This document shows positions 22,029 to 31,892 of a stretch of DNA of 40,000 bases, piece after piece. Under the pieces are notes generated by a model that was not told the DNA's origin, did no database searches, and was given only the letters and a program-made list of their open reading frames with translations. The DNA comes from Bigelowiella natans CCMP2755. Lineage: Eukaryota > Cercozoa > Chlorarachniophyceae. A program made the translations under genes and the position numbers. Where the stretch lies: assembly GCA_000320545.1 (NCBI GenBank), contig ADNK01000994.1:1-40000 (forward strand), read 5' to 3'. The first letter of the stretch is position 1. Each line of letters begins with the position of its first letter.

Positions 22029-23124
22029 TTTATTATGTGTGTGTGTGTGTGTGTTATAATATGTGCATATGTGTTGTGGATGATGAATATGAACATCTCC
22101 CAGGCGACGCTGCTGTGACTCAAGGAGGAAATAGATTCTTCGGAGCGGATGAGCAGGTGGTTCAACCAAAAAAAGACTTCCCTGCATACACAACCCCTCA
22201 CACCTAGTGAGTGTGTACATAGTGTTCCTGGCAACAAATGGAACCCTCTCCTTGCCCTTGTTAAAACATCCATCCTCCTCTCCCCCCTCCCCGCTGCATT
22301 TGCACCTTCTCCAAGGATGAGGTTAGCCGGAGAGAGACGGCTTTGCTGCAGAAACGAGTCCGCAACGCTCCGAAGCTAGATACTCATGACCGGTTGATGA
22401 GAGCATTTTTCTTCGTTTTAAGGGATGTATGCATAAAGCCCCCCGGTGCTGCGTGGATGGAATGTACAATCAACACAAAGGGTGGGGGAGGTGGGGGAGA
22501 TAAATGTGTGTTGGCGAGGATAGACCCTCACTTTCATTGCCACTGCAGCCTCTTTGGATCTCCCCCGATAAAAGACCAGACTGAGAGGAAACGAAGGTGT
22601 CGTGTCCGTGCCCCTTATTCGTCGTATTTCAGGCGAAGATTTGTCTCCTCGCTTTCCACGAGATCGCTTCACCCTTGATGATTACACTCACACCAACACC
22701 TGCAACAATAACATCGGGCTTGTGTGCGTACGTGCGTACATGCGTACATGCGTGTGTGTGTGTGTGTGTGCGTGTGCGTGTGTGTGAGGACAAGTATGAA
22801 TTCTCTGCTCTCCGCTGTTCTCCTCTCCCTGCAGATTGCGGAACATCGAGACGAGGGGCCGGAGCGTCGATCCTATCTTCCACAAAAAGGCAAAAACCCC
22901 ACAACAACGACGACCATCAATCTGCAGCATGATTTGCTTCCAACTCATTTATGTGCTTATAATGTGAGAGCGCCACCAAGACGACTAAGTACTCAGTGTT
23001 CTGTATGAGAAAGTCTGAATAAATTGGGGAGAGAGGAATTCGATAGGTGCTCTAGATGGGTGAAGGCGTTTGTCTTCTTCCCCCTGTGTGCTCATCAACG
23101 TATATGTCCTCAACTATATGCGCA

Positions 23125-23159
<35 letters not shown>

Positions 23160-23286
23160 TTGTGTATGTGTTTGCCTTTAGATTGAGATAGATCCTCCTA
23201 CCGTGAAATTTGCGGAACGTCCTTTCCTCATCTCTCACAAGAATCAAACATTCAGCGACGATATCCCAGACATCTATCCGCATTAA
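19276..23286 (+). CDS. Unrecognised Arg-rich multi-exon protein
   Basis: Proposed exons: 19276-19311, 19593-19713, 19829-19900, 20332-20364, 20732-20784, 21203-21347, (21625-21664), 21826-21895, 22104-22206, 22327-22392, 22835-22889 and 23182-23286, about 300 aa. It begins MDHTQLNAFIDL and ends DDIPDIYPH. Segments such as GVFLGPKPDRFAPPARVIQT, RAQEIRSAKRYYAKARV, KELRRRQFEVDRRQGYMKRH and PTVKFAERPFLISHKNQTF look clearly coding. The chain of short basic helices with aromatic-Pro motifs recalls axonemal or microtubule-associated proteins, but no family was recognised and this is only an impression. Two oddities: the exon at 21625 (FNEQSKINENYMK) is out of phase with the donor at 21348, and the intron after 22889 seems to use a GC donor. 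Introns carry CA, CT, GT, GA and TA microsatellites. Confidence 0.6.
19400..19562. repeat. (CA)n and C-run/(CT)n microsatellites in intron 1
   Basis: About eighteen CA units at 19400-19437, an imperfect CA/GCA stretch, then a C run and about fifteen CT units at 19520-19562. Further tracts in later introns of the same gene: GT 19980-20013, GA 20187-20241, TA 21028-21072, GT 22745-22793 and GT 23125-23159. Confidence 0.9.
21933..22024. repeat. Two (TA)n tracts flanking a perfect 12-bp palindrome
   Basis: TA tracts at about 21933-21968 and 21988-22022 bracket CGGTGCGCACCG (21972-21983), which is its own reverse complement. It lies in an intron. Confidence 0.85.
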
Positions 23287-23721
23287 TCACCGTCTCCTCA
23301 GACTGTGGATTAAAAACAACAGGTTGAGGTTCACGGACCATCATGCATAGAGGATTAAATGCTTTGTAGAAGAGTTGAGATGCAAGAACGTAGCGCATGC
23401 CAGAAGTGCATGTTTGCTGTCGCCATGTAATTCATTTTTCCACATCGTGAGTAACTCAACGCGCGATTTTCTCGCAGATGTGGATGTGCAAGCACAGCAT
23501 GACGGTACTGAGAGCATTTCTCATTTAGCCGCATCAAGTTCTTTGTTGCTGCATGCATGCTGACTGGGAGGGAAAACTACTATGCTAGCAAACGCACAAT
23601 TCACCGCAAGCTGGCTAGCAGCACCCACATAGCAGCAACAGCGCATGCATGGACATGCACATGCGCATGATGCCAAATACATTGTCCTGATGCATAATAG
23701 ACACAGCAATATGGTATATTA
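23287..23721. other. Repeat island left of the inverted-repeat elements
   Basis: No exon supported. Palindromic words (GCATGCATGC, GCATGCATGG, GCTAGC) dominate. The last 25 bp (ATAATAGACACAGCAATATG and on) recur at 24209-24235 inside the next element. Confidence 0.5.
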
Positions 23722-23813
23722 TGAGACGGATGTGATGAAGAATTAAATTTTTTCAATGGTCATCCTGATGTAGCTGTGCAATGCAGCGGCTACAGCGCTA
23801 ATGTTGCATCTGG

Positions 23814-23851
<38 letters not shown>

Positions 23852-23876
23852 TAAACATTTGATTACATCCGTCTCA
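23722..23876 (+). mobile_element. Short TA-flanked inverted-repeat element (MITE-like)
   Basis: It begins TGAGACGGATGTGATG and ends with the inverse ATTACATCCGTCTCA; both ends are flanked by TA. Inside is the family's core (GTCATCCTGATGTAGCTGTGC and the hairpin GTAGCTG...CGGCTAC), then a (TA)n tract of about 34 bp. At 155 bp with inverted ends and a TA flank it looks like a non-autonomous DNA transposon of the Tc1/mariner (TA-target) kind; that class is inferred from ends alone, and the TA flanks are weak evidence because the surroundings are (TA)n. Confidence 0.5.
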
Positions 23877-23888
23877 TATATATATATA

Positions 23889-24165
23889 TGAGACGGATGT
23901 AATGAACAAATTAAATTTTTTAAATGGTCATCCTGATGTAGCTGTGCAATGTAGCGGCTACAGCGCTGATGTTGTGTCTGTTGGTTTCTGCCACAATGTG
24001 TTTCATGCATGCAAAAGCATCCTCTTTCGACCGATGATGGCGCGCATTGCGCGCAACAGTTCTTGAATCTTTTTCAGCCTTTGTCATCCGTTTGGTCTCG
24101 TCGTTGCGATTCATGATTGCGCTCATTTGATTGCGCAGTCTGATTTGTTGTTGACCATGTGTTGG

Positions 24166-24200
<35 letters not shown>

Positions 24201-24237
24201 CATACTTATAATAGACACAGCAATATGGTATATATTA

Positions 24238-24276
<39 letters not shown>

Positions 24277-24553
24277 TATTGCATGTCTATCATATGCTCT
24301 TGACGAAGAAGTATATATATAGGTATGCACACACTACACTGTCCATTGCAATGGGATGACATGCAATTAGTTTGCACAACTAGTCTCGCTAGCTACATGA
24401 GAATGACTATTGAACAAATTTGATTTGATCGATCACATCCATCTATCTTTCAACTAGTCTCGCTTGCGTTGCTGTGCGAATGAATATGCATGGCTGTGCT
24501 ACGCTAGGATGACTTCATTGAAAAGATCTAATAATATCTTTACATCCGTCTCA
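23889..24553 (+). mobile_element. Longer TA-flanked inverted-repeat element with a coding relic
   Basis: Left end TGAGACGGATGTAATGAACA, right end the inverse ATATCTTTACATCCGTCTCA; the two ends resemble each other over roughly 60 bp, including the TCATCCT...GTAGC blocks. The element sits 12 bp, all (TA)n, from the 155-bp element. Near the left end its minus strand encodes NARHHRSKEDAFACMKHIVA and ETNRHNISAVAATLHSYIRM (frame 23920-24126), which is recognisable in the copy at 39627. The middle holds two (TA)n tracts (24169-24200, 24240-24275) and a reversed fragment of the same repeat (24405-24445), so it may be two nested insertions. No transposase motif was recognised. Confidence 0.5.
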
Positions 24554-24744
24554 TATATACTGCTATGCCAGTGTAGCGACCAGTGCAACACGTCTCTGCG
24601 CATGCTAGGAAGTAGTAAATCTACGGACAGCTTTTGCCTGCCATGGCCTGCTCCATAGCAGGTGCAGCATATTGTCATCATCAACAATTCACAACCATGA
24701 CGACTGACGAGAAGATGATGCGTCGCAGCCCATGCCTCTCATCA

Positions 24745-25617
24745 TTAGCCTTCGTTCTCAATCTGCTGTAGCTGCTCCGTGCAATGGTGGAACAGCAATT
24801 CCTCCACGAATTCATCCAGAAGGTCTCCGCCCAGCATCTTGTCCATCCCGAACTCGGAGTGCTTGATACGGTGGTCCGTCACTTGCTGGCGTGAGAAGTT
24901 GTACCTGATAGCATCATTTCCGTGATCTTAACCAAGGCGCTCTGCAAAGACGGGAAAGCAGCAACAAGGACAAACTACCACAAGCAGCGCAACACAACAC
25001 AACACAACCACATCGACACCAGCACCGTAACCATCATTTTGGGGCGGCTCTCACGTTCGTATTTTCTCCGATCGGTCGCCGGATCCGATTTGACTGGAGC
25101 GGAGGTCCGAGCGCCTCTGCCGCTCGATTTCTCTTTCTCGTTCATAAAGCCTGGCAGCAAGTACCTAGTAGCCGGTGACGTACACGGCCAAAAACCACGT
25201 CATTGGGAGAACGAGACGAGAGCATCAGTGATGATGATAATGATGATGATGATGAACACTAGCTGGGAACAACTGCGTCCGATCTTCGTTGTCGCTTCTT
25301 ATTCACCCCTCCCCCCATCACCGCCACCACGGACGACCTTCATCGCTTTCGCTTTGTTTTGGTGCTGGGATCGCTCATCCTGTAGGAGAACAGGCAGGGC
25401 GAGAAGCGGAAGAAGAAAGAAGGGGAGGAAGAGAAGTGCGGAGAGAGTAGACGGATGGGCGATGATGGGATAGATAATAAATGGGTGCAGTGATTACAAG
25501 GGACAGCACTAAAATTATGGACGCCTGCAAACTATTGAACACTTGCTCCGCAACACGCCCTTCTCGCCCCCCCCTTAGTTTTGCTACTGTCAAGTCGCAT
25601 GTCGCGGGTTGTATACT

Positions 25618-25652
<35 letters not shown>

Positions 25653-27119
25653 CTGAGTATACCTGCATGCAGACGACGATTCCAGTTGGAATGTGCGTTA
25701 AGCGCACAGCAGAGTCTGTCGTGTTCACGCTCTGCCCCCCTGCCCCACGGGAGCGGTAGAGGTCCACTCGAATGTCTTTATTCATCACCTCGACGCTCAC
25801 CTGATTTCATTGATATCCGTGCAGATTAGCACAGGACAGCGCCGGGGAAAACGCAGGGGGGAGGGGGAGGGGGGGAGTATACAACAGATGATGGGTGTCT
25901 CTACATAGCAGGACGACTTAGCACCTCAGGGGCCTCTGGGAGCACCGCAACTGTGCACGTGCTGGTGTGAATTCTGCCTTGCGACTCTGTTTCGGGCACA
26001 CGCTGCACTCTATGGACGCCCGTCTCGAATCGCAGCCGTTTGTAGACCTCCTCATCCCCCGTCACCACTGCGATCGCCTCCTTGTACCCTGGAACGCCCT
26101 CGGTCTTTGAAATCTCCAGCGTTTCAAAGCGCCACCCGCGGCGGCTCGCGTACTTCTGGTACATGTGGAACACCTCGGAGGCGAAGATGGAGGCTTCGTC
26201 CCCCCCGGCACCAGGTCGCACCTCCAGCACGGCACCCCCCTTCTCGTCGTCGCTCGGGGGGACCAGGTATTGAATCAGAGCCTTCTCGAGCCGCTGCAAG
26301 GATTCGATAGCATCTGTTTGCTCCTCCAGTGCCAGCTCCAGCATTTCCTGATCCTCTTCGTTCCCCGATATGGCTGTCATAGCAGCACCCTCGACTGCTT
26401 TCTTTGAGCCTTCGGCAGTAGCAGCAGCGGCAGCATCCCCTTCTGTTAATTCGGTAACGAGGGCCTAGTCGCGGATATAACGTGAGGGGGAGATTATACA
26501 CAACGGACACACTACATACGAATTCAGCGCCCTTTTTTTTAAAAAAAAAAAACATGATCAATAATTTATTTCTCTTTCGCGCTTCAGTCGTTTGATCGCT
26601 TGTACAGTGGAACTAACGAAAGTTGGAGTGTCCACGGGTAACGTAGAACCTTGCAGTCGTCCAACTGGGCTCGCGTGTTTTTCCAGTCTTTTATCATCTC
26701 CGCTGCATTTTCGAGCTTACCCACCCGAATCGACAGAGCCATCATATCGTCAACAGCGCCTTCTCCCTCACCACTCAGCATTTTCATGCCATCCTCATAC
26801 TAAACATGAAGCAAAGAAGCACATATGAATCAGAAAGTAGTAGCAGAAGTGCCCCCCCCCCAAATAAATGGAAAAAACTTTTCTTCGCTAGGCTGGATCA
26901 CTGCTCAGAACGGAAAATGACGACCTCTCGCAGGAGTCCTTCGACCTTGTCCATCACTGCCCCTTGAATCAACGGCTGGTACGTGGCAGCTGCAGCCGCA
27001 TTGTCGCAGAAAGGTCTACTGGAGAGTACGTGCTCTCTTTCACCAATCACCTGCAACTTGGGTCGGAAGGTGGCAAAGGTGAGAGGAAACGATCGCAGGG
27101 GTCGCCAGAGACCTCGCAT
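24745..27119 (-). CDS. Peptide chain release factor 1, organellar (probably mitochondrial)
   Basis: Recognises UAA/UAG on the ribosome and triggers release of the finished peptide in an organelle. Seven exons (minus) agree in phase: 26925-27119, 26650-26799, 25925-26464, 25663-25800, 25338-25379, 25055-25164 and 24745-24904; 444 aa. The start ATG at 27119 follows an in-frame TAA. The first 40 residues ([20 protein letters not shown]) are basic and amphipathic like a mitochondrial presequence. Seen after it: the coiled domain 1, [16 protein letters not shown], the stop-codon tripeptide region [13 protein letters not shown] (PxT, residues 272-274), the catalytic GGQ (316-318) in [45 protein letters not shown] and VTDHRI. 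The PxT motif and full length separate it from RF2 and from the GGQ-only rescue factors. An Ala/Gly linker insert precedes the core. A plastid RF1 is the alternative; the simple leader favours mitochondria. Confidence 0.92.
25620..25650. repeat. (TA)n microsatellite in a release-factor intron
   Basis: About fifteen TA units directly upstream (plus-strand sense) of the GGQ-exon donor region. Another intron of the gene has a T8-A12 palindromic run near 26530-26550. Confidence 0.95.
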
Positions 27120-27440
27120 TTGCCGTAGATTTTATCAACGAGCTTGAAGGACAAAGCTTCCACAAACTTTCAGGCGGAACAATTCGATGGGCTCCCCCAC
27201 CATTCGTTGACCACGTGCTCTGTGCCCGCTACTCTCGCAAACATGGGGATTCTTCGGAGATCTACGATGTTTTCCCGATGTAATTTTAGGCTAAAGTTGA
27301 TGACATTTGACAGTGCGCCGGATTGCATTTAGGATTCGTTACGGCCTGAATTCTAGACGACCATCTTGGTGTGTTTGCGCTACAAAAAGACGCCCCGCTG
27401 CTCCGGAAGCGTTGTTCCTGTTGCGAGGATCAAAAAGCTT

Positions 27441-28271
27441 TCACACGGGATGACTTCGGCGATCCGATGCCTTTTCCATTTTTGACCGAGCAATCTGGTT
27501 CAAGATGAAATCGATGTCGCAGGCATAAAAAACATGTGATTCCACGCGTGCGTCTGAGCTGGCGCAAGGCAAGAAGTCTGAGACATCCATCGGAGCATCT
27601 GCCCTGCTCCCTGACCGAAGGTCCCAAAGCTCTACGCAGCTCCTCGCTTGCAATCCCGAGAATGTGGAATGCCAATGACAAATGTGTTGCTGATTCATCC
27701 AGGCCCATGGGGAACTTCTTCTGAGAAGACCGGGTTAGACTGCTATTGCAATGAGTGCTTGAAGGCTGCTTGAAAAGGACACGATGACTGCTCGATGGCT
27801 GACCAACCGCGTTCATCGAGTCCATTGCAAAAATAACACGAAGATGAAAATGGCGCACACATTGGGATTGCTCTGCGTAATTGCAGCGCTGTCATTATCT
27901 TGCATCTGGGACACAATCCAAACTAAGCGCCGATATATTCGCTCGGAAATCAGGTATCAAAGGCACTCACTCTAGTACGGGGGGAGAGGGAATCTAACGA
28001 TGCGACTCCACCCAAACATTACCATCACTTTTTTAGAGCAGTCACTTGATTATAAATGTCCCATGAAAAAATCCAATAGAGACTATCGCTGTCGCGTGCA
28101 CGCAATGTGGCAGTGTAGGATACTTTACATCTGAGTGATTTCCGGCTGCATCTTACCACCGACATTGCTCGACAAATACACGAAATTCTGTTTTCCCCCG
28201 AACGTCTCAACATAGGCGACCAAGATCGTCGTTGACTTCTCTCTTCGTACACCCAAAGAATAAGGACGTAG
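27441..28271 (-). CDS. Exons of an unrecognised gene upstream of the release factor
   Basis: Three coding-looking segments on the minus strand: 28157-28271 (LRPYSLGVRREKSTTILVAY, then VETFGGKQNFVYLSSNVG, with acceptor CTAG and donor G|GTAAGA), 27616-27720 (KKFPMGLDESATHLSLAFHI, then ILGIASEELRRALGPS, donor GTCAGG) and a terminal exon 27441-27553 (ARVESHVFYACDIDFILNQI then stop). Each has splice-like borders and a balanced composition. Phases do not all agree: the last two need a further small exon between them, and one or more exons are missing between 27721 and 28156. No family was recognised. Transcription in the same direction as the release factor, 320 bp before its start, makes this a separate upstream neighbour. 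Confidence 0.35.
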
Positions 28272-28867
28272 CTAGGCAGCAACCTCATTTCCGTCTTATT
28301 GGCAAGTTAAGGGGAGGTTGTTCATAATGATATAACTCTGAAGAAGCTCTTTCGTATCAATCCTTGGCATTCCACGAATCATTGTCTTTCTTCGCAATAG
28401 TATGCATGGTGATGGACATTCTCTTCCCCCCTCCCTCCCGCATGATCAGGATTTCTCGAAGTCGATAGAGCAAACGTGACTCTTTATGGCTACATCATCG
28501 CAAGGAGTAGGTTTCACACGCGACAAATTCTGACAACAATTCCATCATCATACTATCATCAGTATCATTATCATCACCGTCATCATTATCATCACCACCA
28601 CTACCATCACTTACATCGATGCCGCAACCGTAAAGCCGACGTGCGGCATTGTTTGCATAAATAAATATTGCCTCTGCTTTCCCCCCCTCTGCAATTCAAT
28701 ATCGCTGTGCATCCATCTCATTTGCCCTCATCCCCATTGTTACTACTACTACTACTACTACTACCACCACTACCGCAACTTCAAAAGTCACTTCGCAGAG
28801 GGAAGTCATCGCTCTGTCGTCGCCGTTCCCCAACGCAACGGCAACGGCCGCACCGCCTCGGCCTTCG
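28272..28867. other. Spacer with CAT and TAC trinucleotide runs
   Basis: Holds an imperfect (CAT/CAC) stretch at about 28545-28612 and (TAC)n at 28741-28763, the latter reading in frame as poly-Thr into the next gene. The open frame continues upstream of the chosen ATG at 28868, so an earlier start or an upstream exon is possible. Confidence 0.45.
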
Positions 28868-30574
28868 ATGGAATTGGCAGTCTCGGGGCCGAACATGCCT
28901 GTCGGGAAGAGCTACCTCCTCCAATTCACCGACGAGGTGGGACGATTCGAGAGATAACACATACGCATATTGATTGGTCTCTAAAAAGATTACGCCGGTC
29001 ATATTCATAAATAAGAAACTGTTCCGTTTTCCTCCAACGTCTGCTTGCTGCTGCTGCTTTGTGTGCTACAGACGGCGGATATAGCCGACACGTATCTCTC
29101 GCAGGGGAGCCACGTCAAGGTATGCGAGACCGTGTTTTCTTCGTAATTCTGTATCGTTGTGTGGTAGGAGCAGGAGAGAAGAGAATACGATGGGGGGGCG
29201 GAGCGGGGTGGCAGGAAACGCACAAGACAAGCCAGCGGTCGCGCCCTTGAGATATTGACGATATGTGATAAACCGTTGTCAGATAAAAGGAACTTGGGAG
29301 AAAATAGAAGGGGAGGAAGACGAACAGGAAAAGGAAGGCGAGGGGGTGGGGGCAACCAGCCATGGATCTAACCGTCTGCAACCTCGATTCAAGGTTCGGT
29401 TGATTACAGTAGAAGCAGTGGCTGGGCAAAACGACCAGAATTAGCCGTTTTTATACGAGGACAACAGTGTGTCGTTGTACTCTCTCTCTCTAGCTTGGAA
29501 TTAGGAAGTAGCGGTAGTAGTAGTAGTAGTATTAATAGAAGTAGAAGTAGTAGTAGTAGTAGTAGTTGTAGTAGTTCGGACCCCAATAGTAATATGATCA
29601 TCAAGATGTATATTTAATTCACATCCTGCTCCTCTTATTACCTAGGTCAGAGTGCAGAAGCTGCAGATCTACGGGGACCATTTTCAATCGTCGGCTTACG
29701 AGCAATCGCCCAGCAAGAAGAAACCTTTCATTAAAGGCTCTCTGCGACGAGGCGGGGAGGCGACGAACGACGGCGGCACCGCATCCTTAGATGCCGCCCC
29801 CGCTGCTGCTGCTACAGAAGTTCGGAATGATGAGGGGGAAGGGGTAGAGGATACAACAGCAGCAGCGGCAATGACAACGACCACACAGAATACTCATCAT
29901 CCTCCCGGGCCTTCTCTAGGAGCACCACCGTCGTCATCGTCGTCATTCCAGAAGGGACCGCTGCGGGGAAGCCCTGCCTCGCAGATGAGAGACGAGAAGA
30001 CGACTGTCACGAGTAGTCCGGGTGCTGGAGAGCACCTTAATAGCGCTGGGGGAGTACATAGCGAACAGCCTCCGTCGCCGTCTCTACTCGGGAGGCCAAA
30101 GGCAGCAGCGCGGGCCTTCGTAAAGGGGCCTCTCAAAACCACAGCTTCCGATCCTGCTCCTCCTCCTTCTCCTCCTCCTCCTGCTGCTACTTCGGGGGGG
30201 GGGGGTGGATTTGTGAAAGGGCCGCTGCGAATCCGCAGCGGTGGCAACCGACAATTCGAAACAGGCAGGAGCCGTGAAGGAGCAGCAGCAGCGGCGGCAG
30301 CTGACGGTAGTGCATGGGATGATACGGATGATGACGGGGCATTGTGCGGCTCTAGCGAGGATGACGACTCACGCGGAGACAAGGATGGGAAAAAAGGCCA
30401 CGAAGATGATGACGCAAACAGGCCAGGTCATCCAGTAACCATATATGGGCCACCACCACCATCTCGTAGTCTTACAGGATCCTTAGTATTAAGAATGAAC
30501 ATCGCTTCCCTGTGTGCTTTCCATCCGCTATTTCGCACTGTTTCCATATGCCGATCGACCGCTTGACGATCCGC

Positions 30575-30605
<31 letters not shown>

Positions 30606-30871
30606 GCATTTCTCGCTCTCTCTCCAGACGGTATGGATTCTGAGGACTGGGCCTTTGAGAAGGTCTGTGCTGAAGCACGTTAGTGGGCAAGAATCGCCCC
30701 GTATATGTGTGTGTGTGTGTGTGCAATCTGTAATGACAGATGGTACGGTTCATCCTTATCCATCAGGTACTGAGGCGAGTTAAGTCCGGAAAACCATTGA
30801 ATCCCGTCAAAATTCCAGTAAGAAAGCTTGATGAGGTTGTTCCTGGAGAATTCTGCAGGCTCAGTATCTAA
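28868..30871 (+). CDS. Protein with four FxKGPLR motifs in a disordered region
   Basis: Five exons agree in phase: 28868-28936, 29072-29119, 29646-30465, 30628-30662 and 30767-30871 (read to TAA; a strong alternative donor GTAAGA at 30818 could extend the gene). About 358 aa. The first 55 residues look folded: MELAVSGPNMPVGKSYLLQF, TADIADTYLSQGSHVKVRVQ and KLQIYGDHFQ, perhaps a small beta domain. The long exon is Ser/Pro/Ala/Gly/Asp-rich and disordered, and carries the same short motif four times: FIKGSLR (residues 67-73), FQKGPLR (140-146), FVKGPLK (197-203) and FVKGPLR (228-234). An acidic Asp/Glu stretch follows. The C-terminal exons (GMDSEDWAFEKVLRRVKSGK) look conserved. No family was recognised; repeated linear motifs suggest a multivalent binding partner. 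Introns carry (TAG)n and (TTG)n. Confidence 0.6.
29514..29573. repeat. (TAG)n trinucleotide tract in an intron
   Basis: Imperfect TAG/AAG units in the intron before the long motif-bearing exon. A (TTG)n tract lies at 30577-30606 and a (GT)n tract at 30705-30722 in the next two introns. Confidence 0.9.
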
Positions 30872-31444
30872 GATCATCTCTGCTTTGTGTCGCACGGGTA
30901 TATAAGATGACGACAGCGAGACAGCGCCAAAAACAAGCCAGGGATAGAAATGCGGATAGGTTTGCAGGTGTAATCAAGGCGCGATATCAGCTCGAAAACG
31001 CATCGCCGCCAGCCGTGATAATGTATTCCTGTTCTATTTTGCTCGACAATAATGATTAACACACTGTGTAGCTCTTTGCCGCAGCTGCAGGCAGCACATT
31101 TGAGCGCACTGTGCCGCGCTGCACTGAAAAGCGGCTGAAGTAAGGAGATTCATTAGAGAATGCGTTTTTCTCAATGTTTGTTTGCCATGCATGCACTTCA
31201 ATCTAAACTGGTCAGCACAAACAGGGCAAGCTCAATCAAGTGTAGCGCAGCTGCTAGCAAACTTTATTCTTTGTGCACATTTCTACGACCTATTGGGCTG
31301 CACTTGTGGTGGTACTGTTTGTGCTGTGATCTATACTCGCTAACGGCGTGTCTCAACATGAATGATGCGTAAGCAAAGTCTGGAGCAGGAACCCTTTTAG
31401 GAAGTTATAAACTTATGTTTGTTTGCGAGCAAATGATTATTCCT
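30872..31444. other. Spacer between convergent genes
   Basis: No exon supported. Words such as TGCATGCACTT and GCTAGC near 31060-31270 mark a short repeat island. The two flanking genes converge on this spacer. Confidence 0.45.
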
Positions 31445-31861
31445 CTACGCGGCCGTATGCAAAATGCCAAACCTATTGAGATGTTCCCCAAATTGTGCGG
31501 CATCTTTTACTTCTTCAATTGGCGGGATCGAGGAGGTCTTTCTCAAAGACCATGTTCCAAGATTCTGAACGATTGTTTCTTTTGCTTTACTGGTGCTATC
31601 TTCTTGACTGGCAGCCATCGTCTCTCGCATCAACAATCCGTCCTTTCGGTACAGATGGAAGTACACCCATATAGAATGAGATTGAAGGCACATCACAACG
31701 ACGCCCACCAGTAATGAGATCTGCATCAGATCATGATGATGAGGTGAGGTAGTGTGGTTGAGAATCGATAGGCAAACTAGTCGGTGTAAACTATACACAT
31801 AGGCATATTAAATATATTTGTGTGTCGTGTGTGTGTATTTGTTTGTTTGTATTTGCTTGTT

Positions 31862-31892
<31 letters not shown>

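Noticed and set aside
22631-22678. Possible exon RRFVSSLSTRSLHP with stop
   Set aside because: It ends the protein early, whereas joining 22392 to 22835 keeps phase and leads to a better C-terminus.
24922-25473. 183-codon plus-strand frame
   Set aside because: Lies over release-factor exons whose minus-strand protein is unmistakable.
29897-30382. 161-codon minus-strand frame, Ser/Pro/Gly-rich
   Set aside because: Antisense of the motif-bearing exon; the plus strand has phased exons on both sides.
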